Source of the DNA: Akkermansiaceae bacterium UBA5688
GTDB lineage: Bacteria > Verrucomicrobiota > Verrucomicrobiia > Verrucomicrobiales > Akkermansiaceae
Direction: 5' to 3'
Length of the DNA: 6,474 nucleotides
Assembly (NCBI GenBank): GCA_002420315.1
Contig: DIHU01000022.1
Location: forward strand, 1 to 6,474
Positions within the stretch are counted from its first letter, which is position 1, and each line of letters opens with the position of its first letter. The position numbers and the translations under genes are program-made. Under the pieces are notes generated by a model. It saw nothing but the letters and a program-made list of their open reading frames with translations. It made no database searches and had not been told where the DNA came from. Below are positions 1-6,448 of this stretch, in pieces.

Positions 1-300
1 TGGGGAAAATCAGGGAAGCGTTCGGAGCGGTTTTATTGGCTAGGTGGAAAACCGAAAGATGTGGTTATTGCTTCGGTAAAGGGCCAAGAGATTGTGATCA
101 AAGGTGCTGGTGAAACTCCTCTGACTCTGTTTCTGAATGACAAACTTTTGGATCTTGATGAACCCGTAAAAGTTTTTTTGGATGACAGGGAAGTTTATAA
201 TGGAAAGTTGGCAAGAACTCAGGAGGCGATTCAACAGTCTCTCGAACAGCGGCTTGATCCTGAAATGGCGGCCACCGCGATCATCTCTCTCAAAAAGTAA
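1..300 (+). CDS. C-terminal end of a probable alpha/beta-hydrolase / prolyl-oligopeptidase-like protein (5' truncated by window edge)
   Basis: The reading frame is open from base 1 to the TAA at 298-300, so this is the last 99 codons of a gene that begins outside the window. The GTG at 61 is an internal valine codon and not a start. The visible part runs from an aromatic FYWLGG segment into a beta-rich tail: an EIVIKGAG strand, then LTLFLNDKLLDLDEPVKVFL, then a short DREVYNGK hairpin, then a helix that begins RTQEAIQQSLEQR. The pattern of a lysine- or asparagine-rich strand, LYLND-type, hydrophobic-DLD-P-V and 'V-NGKEV-G' elements, followed by an 'L..S...R.DP..A' helix, is what I recall at the C-terminus of secreted prolyl-oligopeptidase/dienelactone-hydrolase-like enzymes of planctomycetes and verrucomicrobia. 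No catalytic residue falls inside the window, so the enzyme assignment rests on this tail alone. It lies on the same strand as the next gene, 117 bp upstream of it, and shows no obvious functional link. Confidence 0.6.
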   Translation, partial: WGKSGKRSERFYWLGGKPKDVVIASVKGQEIVIKGAGETPLTLFLNDKLLDLDEPVKVFLDDREVYNGKLARTQEAIQQSLEQRLDPEMAATAIISLKK

Positions 301-398
301 GCTGAGCATCAAACGGACTGTTTAGTTATACAAGATGCTGCTTCCTGAAATGGCGGGAATGTTGCTATGGATAGGTAACCATGTTATTGCTCTCTCTC

Positions 399-410
399 CC
401 GCTTCGGCGG
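399..410 (+). promoter_or_regulatory. cUUCGg tetraloop hairpin directly before the start codon of the sulfatase-fold gene
   Basis: CCGC (399-402), TTCG (403-406) and GCGG (407-410) form a perfect 4-bp GC stem closed by a C(UUCG)G tetraloop, one of the most stable small RNA loops. It ends only 4 bases before GTG 415 and 7 before ATG 418, in the place where a Shine-Dalgarno sequence would normally lie. No AGGAGG-like sequence is visible in the preceding bases. It could modulate initiation, be part of an attenuated terminator (no T-run follows), or be chance. Confidence 0.4.
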
Positions 411-417
411 ATTCGTG

Positions 418-2598
418 ATGAACCGGAAATTGAGTGAACGCTGGCATGGTCCCTTTTGGTTGGGGGGGATGGCGCTGGCCTTGCTGCCATTTTTTGTGGC
501 AGTTGGCTTCAATGGTCCACGTGCTCCATGGGTTCTCGAGGCTGGCAAGTTTGGCGATAATGTAATCCGGTCGATTTGGTGGGCGCTTAATGGTTCTGCT
601 CTTGGTGGTCTGATTTGGTTAAAGCTTTCGGGGCGCACAATGATAGGGAGTTTTCGCCTCTGGTGTGCCGAGCGCCACCAGTTCCATTGGATGTGGTTTA
701 TTGTTTCGGTGGGGGTTTTTGGATTTCACAACTACCTCTTTTTAGAAGGCTTCCGCTTTACGCCCATTGAGAAGTTGAGTACGATGTTGGGGCGTGTTCT
801 TACTGGTGCGGTCATCGTCGGGGTTTATTGGTTAGCTTGCGGTTTGTCAGGAGCTCTGGCTCCAAAAAAAATGCGTCGATGGCCATGGGTTGTGGCGGCG
901 TTTTTGCCCTTTGTGATGTTGGCTGATTTCGTGGCAATTCTCTACTGGAAGAATCCAATCATCAATTTGCTCAACCAATTGGATGAGATGGGGAGCTTTG
1001 ATCTTGGATCTAATCTTGCTTCAAGTGGCGTTCCGGCTCCTCCATGGGCAGTGGTGCTAAGCTTCTTCTTAGTGGTGTGGATCTTTTATCTTCTCTTTCA
1101 CTGGCTGGCTGCTCGCAACTGGATTTCTTGGCTCAAAATGCCACGTTGGATTCTTTTGGTTTTTCTTTGCGGGCTTTGGGGGGGGGTTTGGGCTGAGAAG
1201 GCAGTTGGAACAAGTTGGAAATCACGAAATGCCCTGAGATGGGGGCATAACGTTTATGACGTCCATGTAATCGCGGGTTTTGAGCCACCTTTGGGCGTGG
1301 CTCAGTTTGATGTTAGCTTTCACCCTAAAGCGCTGTTTGAGGAGAGAGAGGGTGTCCTTGGGGGCGATGATAAGGTTAAGCGTCCCGATATATTCATCAT
1401 CATGGTGGAGAGCACTCGGCAGGATGCGATCGCGCCGGAACATACTCCTTTCCTTGCAGATTTCCGCGACAAAGAATGCCAAAAGATTGGGACCACCTGG
1501 GCTTCCTCGAATTCAACGGCCTTATCGTGGTATGGCCTTTTTCACGGATCCCTTCCAGTCTTTTGGCCAGGAGAAAAGGCCGCATCGGTTAGGGAAAGTA
1601 AGCTCGAGACGCCCTTCTGGTTCCTCCAACTCAAACAAGCAGATTACCGGATGGGAATTAGAACGGTTTGTGACCTTTCGTATCGAAATATGGGTGCGAC
1701 AAGTTTCGGAACGAATCAGGAATTATTTGAAGTGTATGAGCAATCGCCTGCGGGTGACATCCATTGGCAAGATTACTATGATCAGATCCCGCAACGTGAG
1801 AAGACTTCGTTTACTTCAACGGTAGAGGCTTTGAAGTTGGCTCCTTCCAGCGGGAATTTTTACTTCATTGCTCTCGATTCTACTCACTACGGATACCGAT
1901 GGCATGAAGATTTTGAACCGCCTTATGCTGATTATTACGACGAGGCAGGTATTCCGGGTTTTCCGAGCGACGAGGATATTGCCTCAATTAAAAGACGCTA
2001 TCACAACTCAGTGGCTTGGGTCGATTTACAAGTGAAGGAATTCGTTACGGAGCTAAAAAAGCAGGGGCGATATGATGATAGTGTGATCATAGTAACTGGG
2101 GATCATGGAGAAGAGTTCTATGAAAATGGGAGTTGGTTTCATAGTTCCTCACTCCTGCCGGCCCAAACTCAGGTTCCGATACTGATTAAATGGCCAAAGG
2201 GAGTGGAAGCCCCACCTCAAGCTTCTGCTTCGCATTTAGATCTTTTACCGAGTTTACGCGATTTGTTCGGTCTTCCTCAGGTTCCGGGGATGCTGGGCCG
2301 TTCACTTCTAAAGGCTTCTGATGGGGAAAGAACACAGATGTCTTTCGCCTGTAATACCGGGGTGAGCGGAGTTTGCATGGCTTGGTATCGCGATGGATGG
2401 GTGGCGACCTTTGTATGGGAAAATCCTTTTTCCTATGGTCCGCCAGAGGAGATTCATCTCGATGATATCATTGGGCCGGATGGTAGTATTATGCTACGTG
2501 AAAAGCCGTCAGAGTGGTTGGATTTGTTACGCCAAAAGTTTCCTGATGCCCCTGAGAGGTTGTTCTCTAAGTTTAATGTAGTTACTGAGGGGCCGTGA
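418..2598 (+). CDS. Membrane-anchored sulfatase-fold (alkaline phosphatase superfamily) transferase/hydrolase, EptA/LtaS/YejM-like architecture
   Basis: This 726-residue protein has about six or seven hydrophobic helices in its N-terminal third (roughly 13-31, 50-70, 90-108, 124-146, 156-177, 209-229, 242-260). An extracytoplasmic catalytic domain follows from about residue 322. The catalytic domain shows the superfamily metal-site order: FIIMVESTR with E331; ASSNSTALSW with T367 as the likely nucleophile; LDSTHY with H490; VTGDHGEEF with D562 and H563; W-F-H-S-S with H575; and a sulfatase-type SHLDLLPSLRDLFGLP stretch (H606). The C-x-P-x-R or S-x-P-x-R formylglycine signature of genuine sulfatases is absent at the nucleophile. 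This points to a Thr-nucleophile enzyme of the phosphoethanolamine or phosphoglycerol transferase type, or to a non-catalytic lipid-binding relative such as YejM. The substrate cannot be told from sequence. ATG 418 was chosen over the adjacent GTG 415; neither has a clear ribosome-binding site. It heads a same-strand run, 46 bp before a GtrB-like glycosyltransferase, suggesting work on an envelope glycan or lipid. Domain call sure, activity inferred. Confidence 0.88.
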   Translation: MNRKLSERWHGPFWLGGMALALLPFFVAVGFNGPRAPWVLEAGKFGDNVIRSIWWALNGSALGGLIWLKLSGRTMIGSFRLWCAERHQFHWMWFIVSVGVFGFHNYLFLEGFRFTPIEKLSTMLGRVLTGAVIVGVYWLACGLSGALAPKKMRRWPWVVAAFLPFVMLADFVAILYWKNPIINLLNQLDEMGSFDLGSNLASSGVPAPPWAVVLSFFLVVWIFYLLFHWLAARNWISWLKMPRWILLVFLCGLWGGVWAEKAVGTSWKSRNALRWGHNVYDVHVIAGFEPPLGVAQFDVSFHPKALFEEREGVLGGDDKVKRPDIFIIMVESTRQDAIAPEHTPFLADFRDKECQKIGTTWASSNSTALSWYGLFHGSLPVFWPGEKAASVRESKLETPFWFLQLKQADYRMGIRTVCDLSYRNMGATSFGTNQELFEVYEQSPAGDIHWQDYYDQIPQREKTSFTSTVEALKLAPSSGNFYFIALDSTHYGYRWHEDFEPPYADYYDEAGIPGFPSDEDIASIKRRYHNSVAWVDLQVKEFVTELKKQGRYDDSVIIVTGDHGEEFYENGSWFHSSSLLPAQTQVPILIKWPKGVEAPPQASASHLDLLPSLRDLFGLPQVPGMLGRSLLKASDGERTQMSFACNTGVSGVCMAWYRDGWVATFVWENPFSYGPPEEIHLDDIIGPDGSIMLREKPSEWLDLLRQKFPDAPERLFSKFNVVTEGP

Positions 2599-2644
2599 GG
2601 GATTGCTTGGCAGGTTCTCGGGTGTTAAAGATCATGTCCAGTTT

Positions 2645-3616
2645 ATGAAAGAGTGCCCCAATTCACTGAGTGTGATCGTCCCGTGTTATAACGAAGAGGA
2701 TTCGCTGCCGGCTCTCTTTGAGCGTATCGAAAAGGTGTCGGAGAATTGGCCTAAAAATTACGAGATCGTATGTATAGACGATGGTTCGAGTGATCGCACG
2801 GTCAAGCTACTCCGCGAGCAGAACGAAAAAAACCCACGGTGGAAACTCGTGATTTTAAGTAGGAATTTTGGCCATCAAGCTGCTGTTTCGGCGGGTTTGG
2901 AATCTGTTACAGGCGAAGTTGTGGCGATCATCGATGCTGATCTTCAAGATCCGCCTGAGTTAATTTCTGATTTGATCAAGAAGTGGCGTGAGGGTTTTGA
3001 AGTGGTTTATGCGGTGCGCAAAAAACGAAAGGAAGGGATCTTCAAGCGGGTTGCTTATTTTTGTTTTTATCGCTTGATGAAGTCGATGACCGATATTGAA
3101 GATTTCCCTCTCGATTCGGGTGACTTCAGCCTGTTGGATCGCAAGGTGGTAGATACTCTCGTGGCCTTTCCCGAGAAGAATCGCTTTCTTCGTGGTTTGC
3201 GGGCATGGTCGGGGTTTCGGCAAGTGGGGCTGGAATACGAGCGCAGTGAGCGTTTTGCGGGAGAGCCCAAATATACTTTTAAAAAGTTGTTAGGTTTAGC
3301 GAGCGACGGACTTTTTTCTTTCAGTGGCGTCCCGTTGCGTTTGGCATCTTTCGTAGGTCTGATGGTATCGCTTTTCTCAGCCTTGGGAGCCATGTTCTTC
3401 GTTATTCAGAAGTTGTATCCCGACCCTTTCCGAGAAATGGGTTTGCCCATCGTGCCCGGCTTTGCCGCGACGATTGTAATCATTTTATTTTTAGGGGGAG
3501 TCCAGTTGCTTTTTTTGGGAGTGATTGGGGAGTATCTTAATCGGATTTATACCGAGGTGAAGGGCCGACCTGAGTTTTTGGTGGCGGAAAAAGTGGGGGT
3601 TGAGAAATCTTTGTAA
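2645..3616 (+). CDS. Family 2 polyprenyl-phosphate glycosyltransferase (GtrB/ArnC/DPM1 type)
   Basis: The 323-residue protein begins with the GT-A entry strand LSVIVPCYNEE (8-18), followed by the nucleotide-binding IDDGSSD (44-50) and the metal-binding DADLQDPPE (97-105). Further family hallmarks are DSGDFSLLDRKVVD (157-170), NRFLRGLRAW (179-188) and R-F-A-G-E-P-K-Y (203-210). Two C-terminal membrane helices (about 232-255 and 270-295) end in the typical GEYLNRIYTEVKGRP segment (295-309). Length and layout match GtrB and ArnC. Known members transfer a sugar from a nucleotide sugar to undecaprenyl phosphate (or dolichyl phosphate) at the cytoplasmic membrane face. The sugar is not predictable here. 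ATG 2645 puts the usual few residues before the first strand. An in-frame TTG at 2603 would add 14 residues, but the GAGG at 2597-2600 lies only 2 bases before it, too close to serve. The stop overlaps the next start (TAATG), so the two genes are probably translationally coupled. Confidence 0.93.
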   Translation: MKECPNSLSVIVPCYNEEDSLPALFERIEKVSENWPKNYEIVCIDDGSSDRTVKLLREQNEKNPRWKLVILSRNFGHQAAVSAGLESVTGEVVAIIDADLQDPPELISDLIKKWREGFEVVYAVRKKRKEGIFKRVAYFCFYRLMKSMTDIEDFPLDSGDFSLLDRKVVDTLVAFPEKNRFLRGLRAWSGFRQVGLEYERSERFAGEPKYTFKKLLGLASDGLFSFSGVPLRLASFVGLMVSLFSALGAMFFVIQKLYPDPFREMGLPIVPGFAATIVIILFLGGVQLLFLGVIGEYLNRIYTEVKGRPEFLVAEKVGVEKSL

Positions 3617-4938
3617 TGAATGTGTTTTCTGTATCGATCTCATTATCTCCCCGGAGAATCCGGGGGCTAGCGATTGCATTGTTTACTGTGATTTCAGCAG
3701 CTCTTTGGATTGGGTTTTCCGCAGATACTTACTTCGCAAGCGATGGGTCCTTTTACTTCGCGATTATCCTCGATAATGCGACTTTCACTAATGTCGCTCC
3801 TTCTCGCGCCCATGCTGAATATCTTACCCAATGGCCCCTTGTGCTTGCTGTCCGCTCTGGAGTCACCGACTTAGACGCTTTAGAGATATTTTTTGGTTTG
3901 GGGGTTTGGTTCCCATGGATTCTTTCTTTTGTTCTTTCACTCTATGCTACTCGCGAGAGGCCGGCTCTGATTTTTTTCCATCTGATCTCCATGGCTAGCC
4001 TTAACTTTTCATCGTGGTGTCTCATTTATGGTGAGCACCTTACCCTCCTCTTAATAGTCTGGCCTATCTTTTATTTTGGGATCTTGCGCCGCCGGCTCAC
4101 GGTCTTAGAGCAGTTCCTGACCGCTTTGCTTCTAGTGGCCCATCTGAAGCTTTATGAAACGGCTTTGGTTTCCGGTGTGATCTTTACTTTCATTTTTGCT
4201 TTTCGATCTTGGCTTGAAAAGAATCCCCGCGAGCGATGGGGGAGTGGGGTGTTAGCAGGTTTGGCTTTGGCCTCAGTAGTGATTGCTGTGACGTGGATTC
4301 TTTTTCCGCGCGATCTTGAGAACCGTGGGCATTTTCTTGGGGCGATTCTAGCATCTCTAGCGCATCCCTATCCTTGGATTGGAATCTCTTGTGTCATCTT
4401 GAATACGGCTGGGATCATCTTCTCATCATCTCGTCTACTGCTGGCGGCTTGGATTGTCCCACTCATTATTGGCGGGATTTCCCTGCTTTCGCCCGGGATC
4501 ATGGGTGGGATCTCCTTTTCGACAAGAACACTTACTTTAACAGTGTTGCCTTTATTAATGTTAATCACTTTTTTATTCAGTCTTTCGCGTTTGAAATTGA
4601 CTAAGGAATTAGCTCTTTCTGTCTCCCTGGTTATTGTCGGTCTCTCCTTGTTGTATGTCAGACACCTCCAAAGTTGGGTAGCCTTCAAGGATGAATTTCA
4701 GGCGATTTTAAAAGAGGAAAAGGGTTTTGTTGATCCGGCTGACCATGGAAATATCGACCATTGGGGGTGGACTAATCCACTCCTTAGCTACGTTTGGGCT
4801 GAGGGTCAGGTCAAGTCCGTGATCTTAAATCGCAATTTTGAAAACGGATATGAACCTTTTGATCCCTTCACCGAAATGGTGATGGAAAATTATCTCGACC
4901 AAAAACCAAGCTTTCTCCGCCAAAAAAAAGAAGAATGA
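3616..4938 (+). CDS. Polytopic membrane protein of unknown family, candidate GT-C glycosyltransferase (GtrC-like role)
   Basis: I do not recognise a named family. The 440-residue protein has roughly ten hydrophobic segments (about 17-34, 93-110, 117-135, 140-156, 163-180, 182-197, 209-229, 254-270, 273-291, 304-322, 331-347) and ends in a hydrophilic tail of about 90 residues. Between the first two helices lies a loop of about 58 residues rich in polar and acidic residues: ADTYFASDGSFYF (36-48), SRAHAEYLTQWPL (63-75) and TDLDALE (84-90). An acidic first extracytoplasmic loop, many helices and a C-terminal soluble tail form the general plan of GT-C enzymes, which use polyprenyl-phosphate sugars. 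D37, D43 and E68 are candidate catalytic acids. The tail holds HWGWTNPLLSY (382-392) and GYEPFDPF (411-418). The ATG overlaps the stop of the GtrB-like gene by one base, which fits a donor-maker/donor-user pair. That pairing is inference: the function could also be transport or polymer export. The gene ends just before a hairpin in the convergent gap. Confidence 0.75.
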   Translation: MNVFSVSISLSPRRIRGLAIALFTVISAALWIGFSADTYFASDGSFYFAIILDNATFTNVAPSRAHAEYLTQWPLVLAVRSGVTDLDALEIFFGLGVWFPWILSFVLSLYATRERPALIFFHLISMASLNFSSWCLIYGEHLTLLLIVWPIFYFGILRRRLTVLEQFLTALLLVAHLKLYETALVSGVIFTFIFAFRSWLEKNPRERWGSGVLAGLALASVVIAVTWILFPRDLENRGHFLGAILASLAHPYPWIGISCVILNTAGIIFSSSRLLLAAWIVPLIIGGISLLSPGIMGGISFSTRTLTLTVLPLLMLITFLFSLSRLKLTKELALSVSLVIVGLSLLYVRHLQSWVAFKDEFQAILKEEKGFVDPADHGNIDHWGWTNPLLSYVWAEGQVKSVILNRNFENGYEPFDPFTEMVMENYLDQKPSFLRQKKEE

Positions 4939-4941
4939 AAT

Positions 4942-4963
4942 AAGCCTCTGGGGCTTTCTGTTT
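4942..4963 (+). terminator. Weak rho-independent-like hairpin between convergent genes
   Basis: AAGCC (4942-4946) and GGCTT (4952-4956) form a 5-bp stem around a 5-base loop, and TCTGTTT follows on the plus strand. Read on the minus strand, the same stem is followed by ATTTCATTC and then a T-rich run (complement of the A-run at 4922-4929), so it could end both transcripts. It sits in the 57-bp gap between the stops at 4938 and 4996. The stem is short and the plus-strand T tract is interrupted, so strength is doubtful. A competing CTTTC/GAAAG pairing lies immediately downstream. Confidence 0.45.
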
Positions 4964-4995
4964 GAATGAAAGAAGGCAGGCTCGAGCGGCTTGCA

Positions 4996-5493
4996 CTAGT
5001 TCTCGAAGACGAGAAATTTACGGCAGATGAAGTTGACCATGGCCGAAGAGAAGATGAAGGAAAAGTGAACGATAGGACGCGGAAGGTCCAAGTGGTTAAT
5101 TAGCCAGAATGGAAATATTTCTCCAATTGAAAAGCTTAGAAGCGAGATGATCGTAAAAAGAGTGAGTTCCCTTTTTCTAGAGTGTCGTCCGGGAGTGAAG
5201 ACGAGCCATCGATTGAGTCCGTAAGCTGCGAAGTTTGATGGAATGAAGGCGATGAAATGTAAAATCGCTGTGTTCCATGCGACAGTTCTATTTGGAAGTC
5301 TGTTTGTAAAGAATTGCGGAGCCAGGGTCTCACCGAGGTAGATCACGAGGGCGAGTACTAATACCGAGAGGACACCACAAATGCCATACTTTCCAAATTG
5401 GATCAGGAAGGGCGCTTTACGCGCAAGAAGGGTTTTCTTGAACCCTTGCTCCCGAAAAAATTGCCGGGCCTTAACGACTTCCCGTATGATCAT
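4996..5493 (-). CDS. gtrA: GtrA family membrane protein (putative polyprenyl-phosphate-sugar flippase)
   Basis: The 165-residue protein has the four-helix GtrA layout (helices about 34-54, 73-92, 111-132, 140-157). It carries the two repeat-like family hallmarks: N-R-W-L-V-F at 94-99 after helix 2 and R-K-F-L-V-F at 158-163 at the extreme C-terminus. The FGKYGICGVLSVLV entry (33-46) is also typical. GtrA proteins are thought to help move undecaprenyl-phosphate-linked sugars across the cytoplasmic membrane, usually beside a GtrB glycosyltransferase. ATG 5493 was chosen because it overlaps the argF stop as ATGA. The frame stays open up to 5619, but a longer product would overlap the end of argF by more than 120 bases and has a basic, low-quality leader. 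The first 30 residues form a charged cytoplasmic segment. The GtrB-like partner candidate is on the opposite strand at 2645-3616. Family call firm; transported sugar unknown. Confidence 0.88.
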   Translation of the reverse strand: MIIREVVKARQFFREQGFKKTLLARKAPFLIQFGKYGICGVLSVLVLALVIYLGETLAPQFFTNRLPNRTVAWNTAILHFIAFIPSNFAAYGLNRWLVFTPGRHSRKRELTLFTIISLLSFSIGEIFPFWLINHLDLPRPIVHFSFIFSSAMVNFICRKFLVFEN

Positions 5494-6383
5494 TCGACGA
5501 GAGTTGCGAGGACCGCTTTCTGGGCGTGAAGGCGATTTTCTGCTTGTTGGAAAATGGTGTTGGCGTGCGCTTCCAGAGTCTCTTCGCTGATTTCCTTGCC
5601 TCTGTAGGCTGGCAAGCAATGCAGGACGATGTGGTTGGGAGCACAGTGGGAAAGAAGATTTTCGTTAACTTCGTAGTTGCCAAAAAGGGCCTCTTTTTCA
5701 TCTTGCCCCTCCTGTCCCATTGATAGCCAAACGTCTGTGTTGATGACGTCAGCATTTTTTGCCGCCGCCGCCGGGTCAGTGGTTAGAGCGACATTTGGAG
5801 CATCGAGATGGTCCATGAAATCCTGAGGAGGAAGGCAGGACTTTGGTGCTGCGACGACAAATTCAAAACCAAGATATTTGGCGGCCCACATCCAAGAACG
5901 CGACATATTATTATTGCCATCACCAACAAAGACCACTTTCTTGCTTTCCCAAGTTCCAAGTTTCTCTCGAATTGTCAGAAGGTCGGCAAGAATTTGGCAG
6001 GGGTGCTCTTTGTCTGTGAGGGCATTAATCGTGGGAATTCCTGAGTAGGAATAAAAATCTTCGACGTCCTCTTGGTCAAAGGTTCGGATCACAGCTCCGT
6101 GGACCATACGACCTAACACACGGGCAGTGTCCTTAATGGGTTCGCCGCGTCCGAGCTGGATATCATTACCGGAAAGGAACATGACGTTGCCACCGAGTTC
6201 GCGAATTCCGACCTCGAAGGAAACGCGTGTTCGGGTTGAAGCTTTCGTGAAAATAATGGCCCATGTTTGTCCCGCAAGTGGCTGATTTGAAGTCATGCCA
6301 CGAGTCGACTTCATCTCAGCAGCGAGATGAAGAAGAGACTCAAGTTCGTGGGAATTAGATTCTTCGATTGAGAGAAATTTCAT
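5490..6383 (-). CDS. argF: Ornithine carbamoyltransferase
   Basis: The enzyme transfers the carbamoyl group of carbamoyl phosphate to L-ornithine to make citrulline, the sixth step of arginine synthesis, in the cytoplasm. At 297 residues it has the normal bacterial length. Every key motif is present: S-T-R-T-R (49-53), which binds carbamoyl phosphate; H-P-C-Q (127-130); GDGNNN (154-159) at the start of the second domain; DVWLSMGQE (217-225) for ornithine; HCLPAYRGKEI (255-265) with the active-site C256; and a final ENRLHAQKA (282-290). DVWLSMG together with HCLP separates it from aspartate carbamoyltransferase. The size and motifs favour the anabolic enzyme over N-acetylornithine or putrescine carbamoyltransferases. 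ATG 6383 gives the typical MKFLSIEE beginning. An in-frame TTG at 6404 would add seven residues but lacks family support and a ribosome-binding site. The stop codon overlaps the gtrA start by four bases (ATGA). Confidence 0.96.
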   Translation of the reverse strand: MKFLSIEESNSHELESLLHLAAEMKSTRGMTSNQPLAGQTWAIIFTKASTRTRVSFEVGIRELGGNVMFLSGNDIQLGRGEPIKDTARVLGRMVHGAVIRTFDQEDVEDFYSYSGIPTINALTDKEHPCQILADLLTIREKLGTWESKKVVFVGDGNNNMSRSWMWAAKYLGFEFVVAAPKSCLPPQDFMDHLDAPNVALTTDPAAAAKNADVINTDVWLSMGQEGQDEKEALFGNYEVNENLLSHCAPNHIVLHCLPAYRGKEISEETLEAHANTIFQQAENRLHAQKAVLATLVE

Positions 6384-6404
6384 TTTAAATGATGGGAAGC
6401 GCAA

Positions 6405-6421
6405 TGAATGAGCTAGATTCA
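6405..6421. repeat. Short inverted repeat TGAAT-N7-ATTCA upstream of argF
   Basis: TGAAT (6405-6409) and ATTCA (6417-6421) are perfect inverted half-sites 21 bp upstream of the argF ATG. Half-sites of this sequence occur in the E. coli ArgR (ARG box) consensus, but there they are separated by 4 bases and here by 7. It is therefore not a canonical ARG box. It may be an operator for another dimeric regulator, or chance. Confidence 0.25.
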
Positions 6422-6448
6422 GAGAAAGTTCAAGTTTTCCCTGATTAC

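Noticed and set aside
61..300. A complete 79-residue gene starting at GTG 61
   Set aside because: The frame is open back to base 1 and the upstream residues (including FYWLGG) continue the same domain, so this is the tail of a truncated gene.
305..339. AGCATC/GATGCT inverted repeat after the first gene as a terminator
   Set aside because: The 6-bp arms are separated by 23 bases and no T-run follows, so it is not a convincing terminator.
1280..1825. A 181-codon open frame inside the sulfatase-fold gene in another frame
   Set aside because: Its translation is rich in Arg and Ser with no recognisable motif, and it lies wholly within strongly supported coding sequence on the same strand.
3067..3393. 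Minus-strand open frames opposite the GtrB-like gene (also 2960-3223)
   Set aside because: They have low-complexity basic translations with no motif and are antisense to well-supported coding motifs, so they are shadows.
5494..5619. A 42-residue N-terminal extension of GtrA
   Set aside because: It would overlap the conserved end of argF, its composition is basic and disordered, and the ATG at 5493 gives both a normal GtrA length and a classic ATGA junction.
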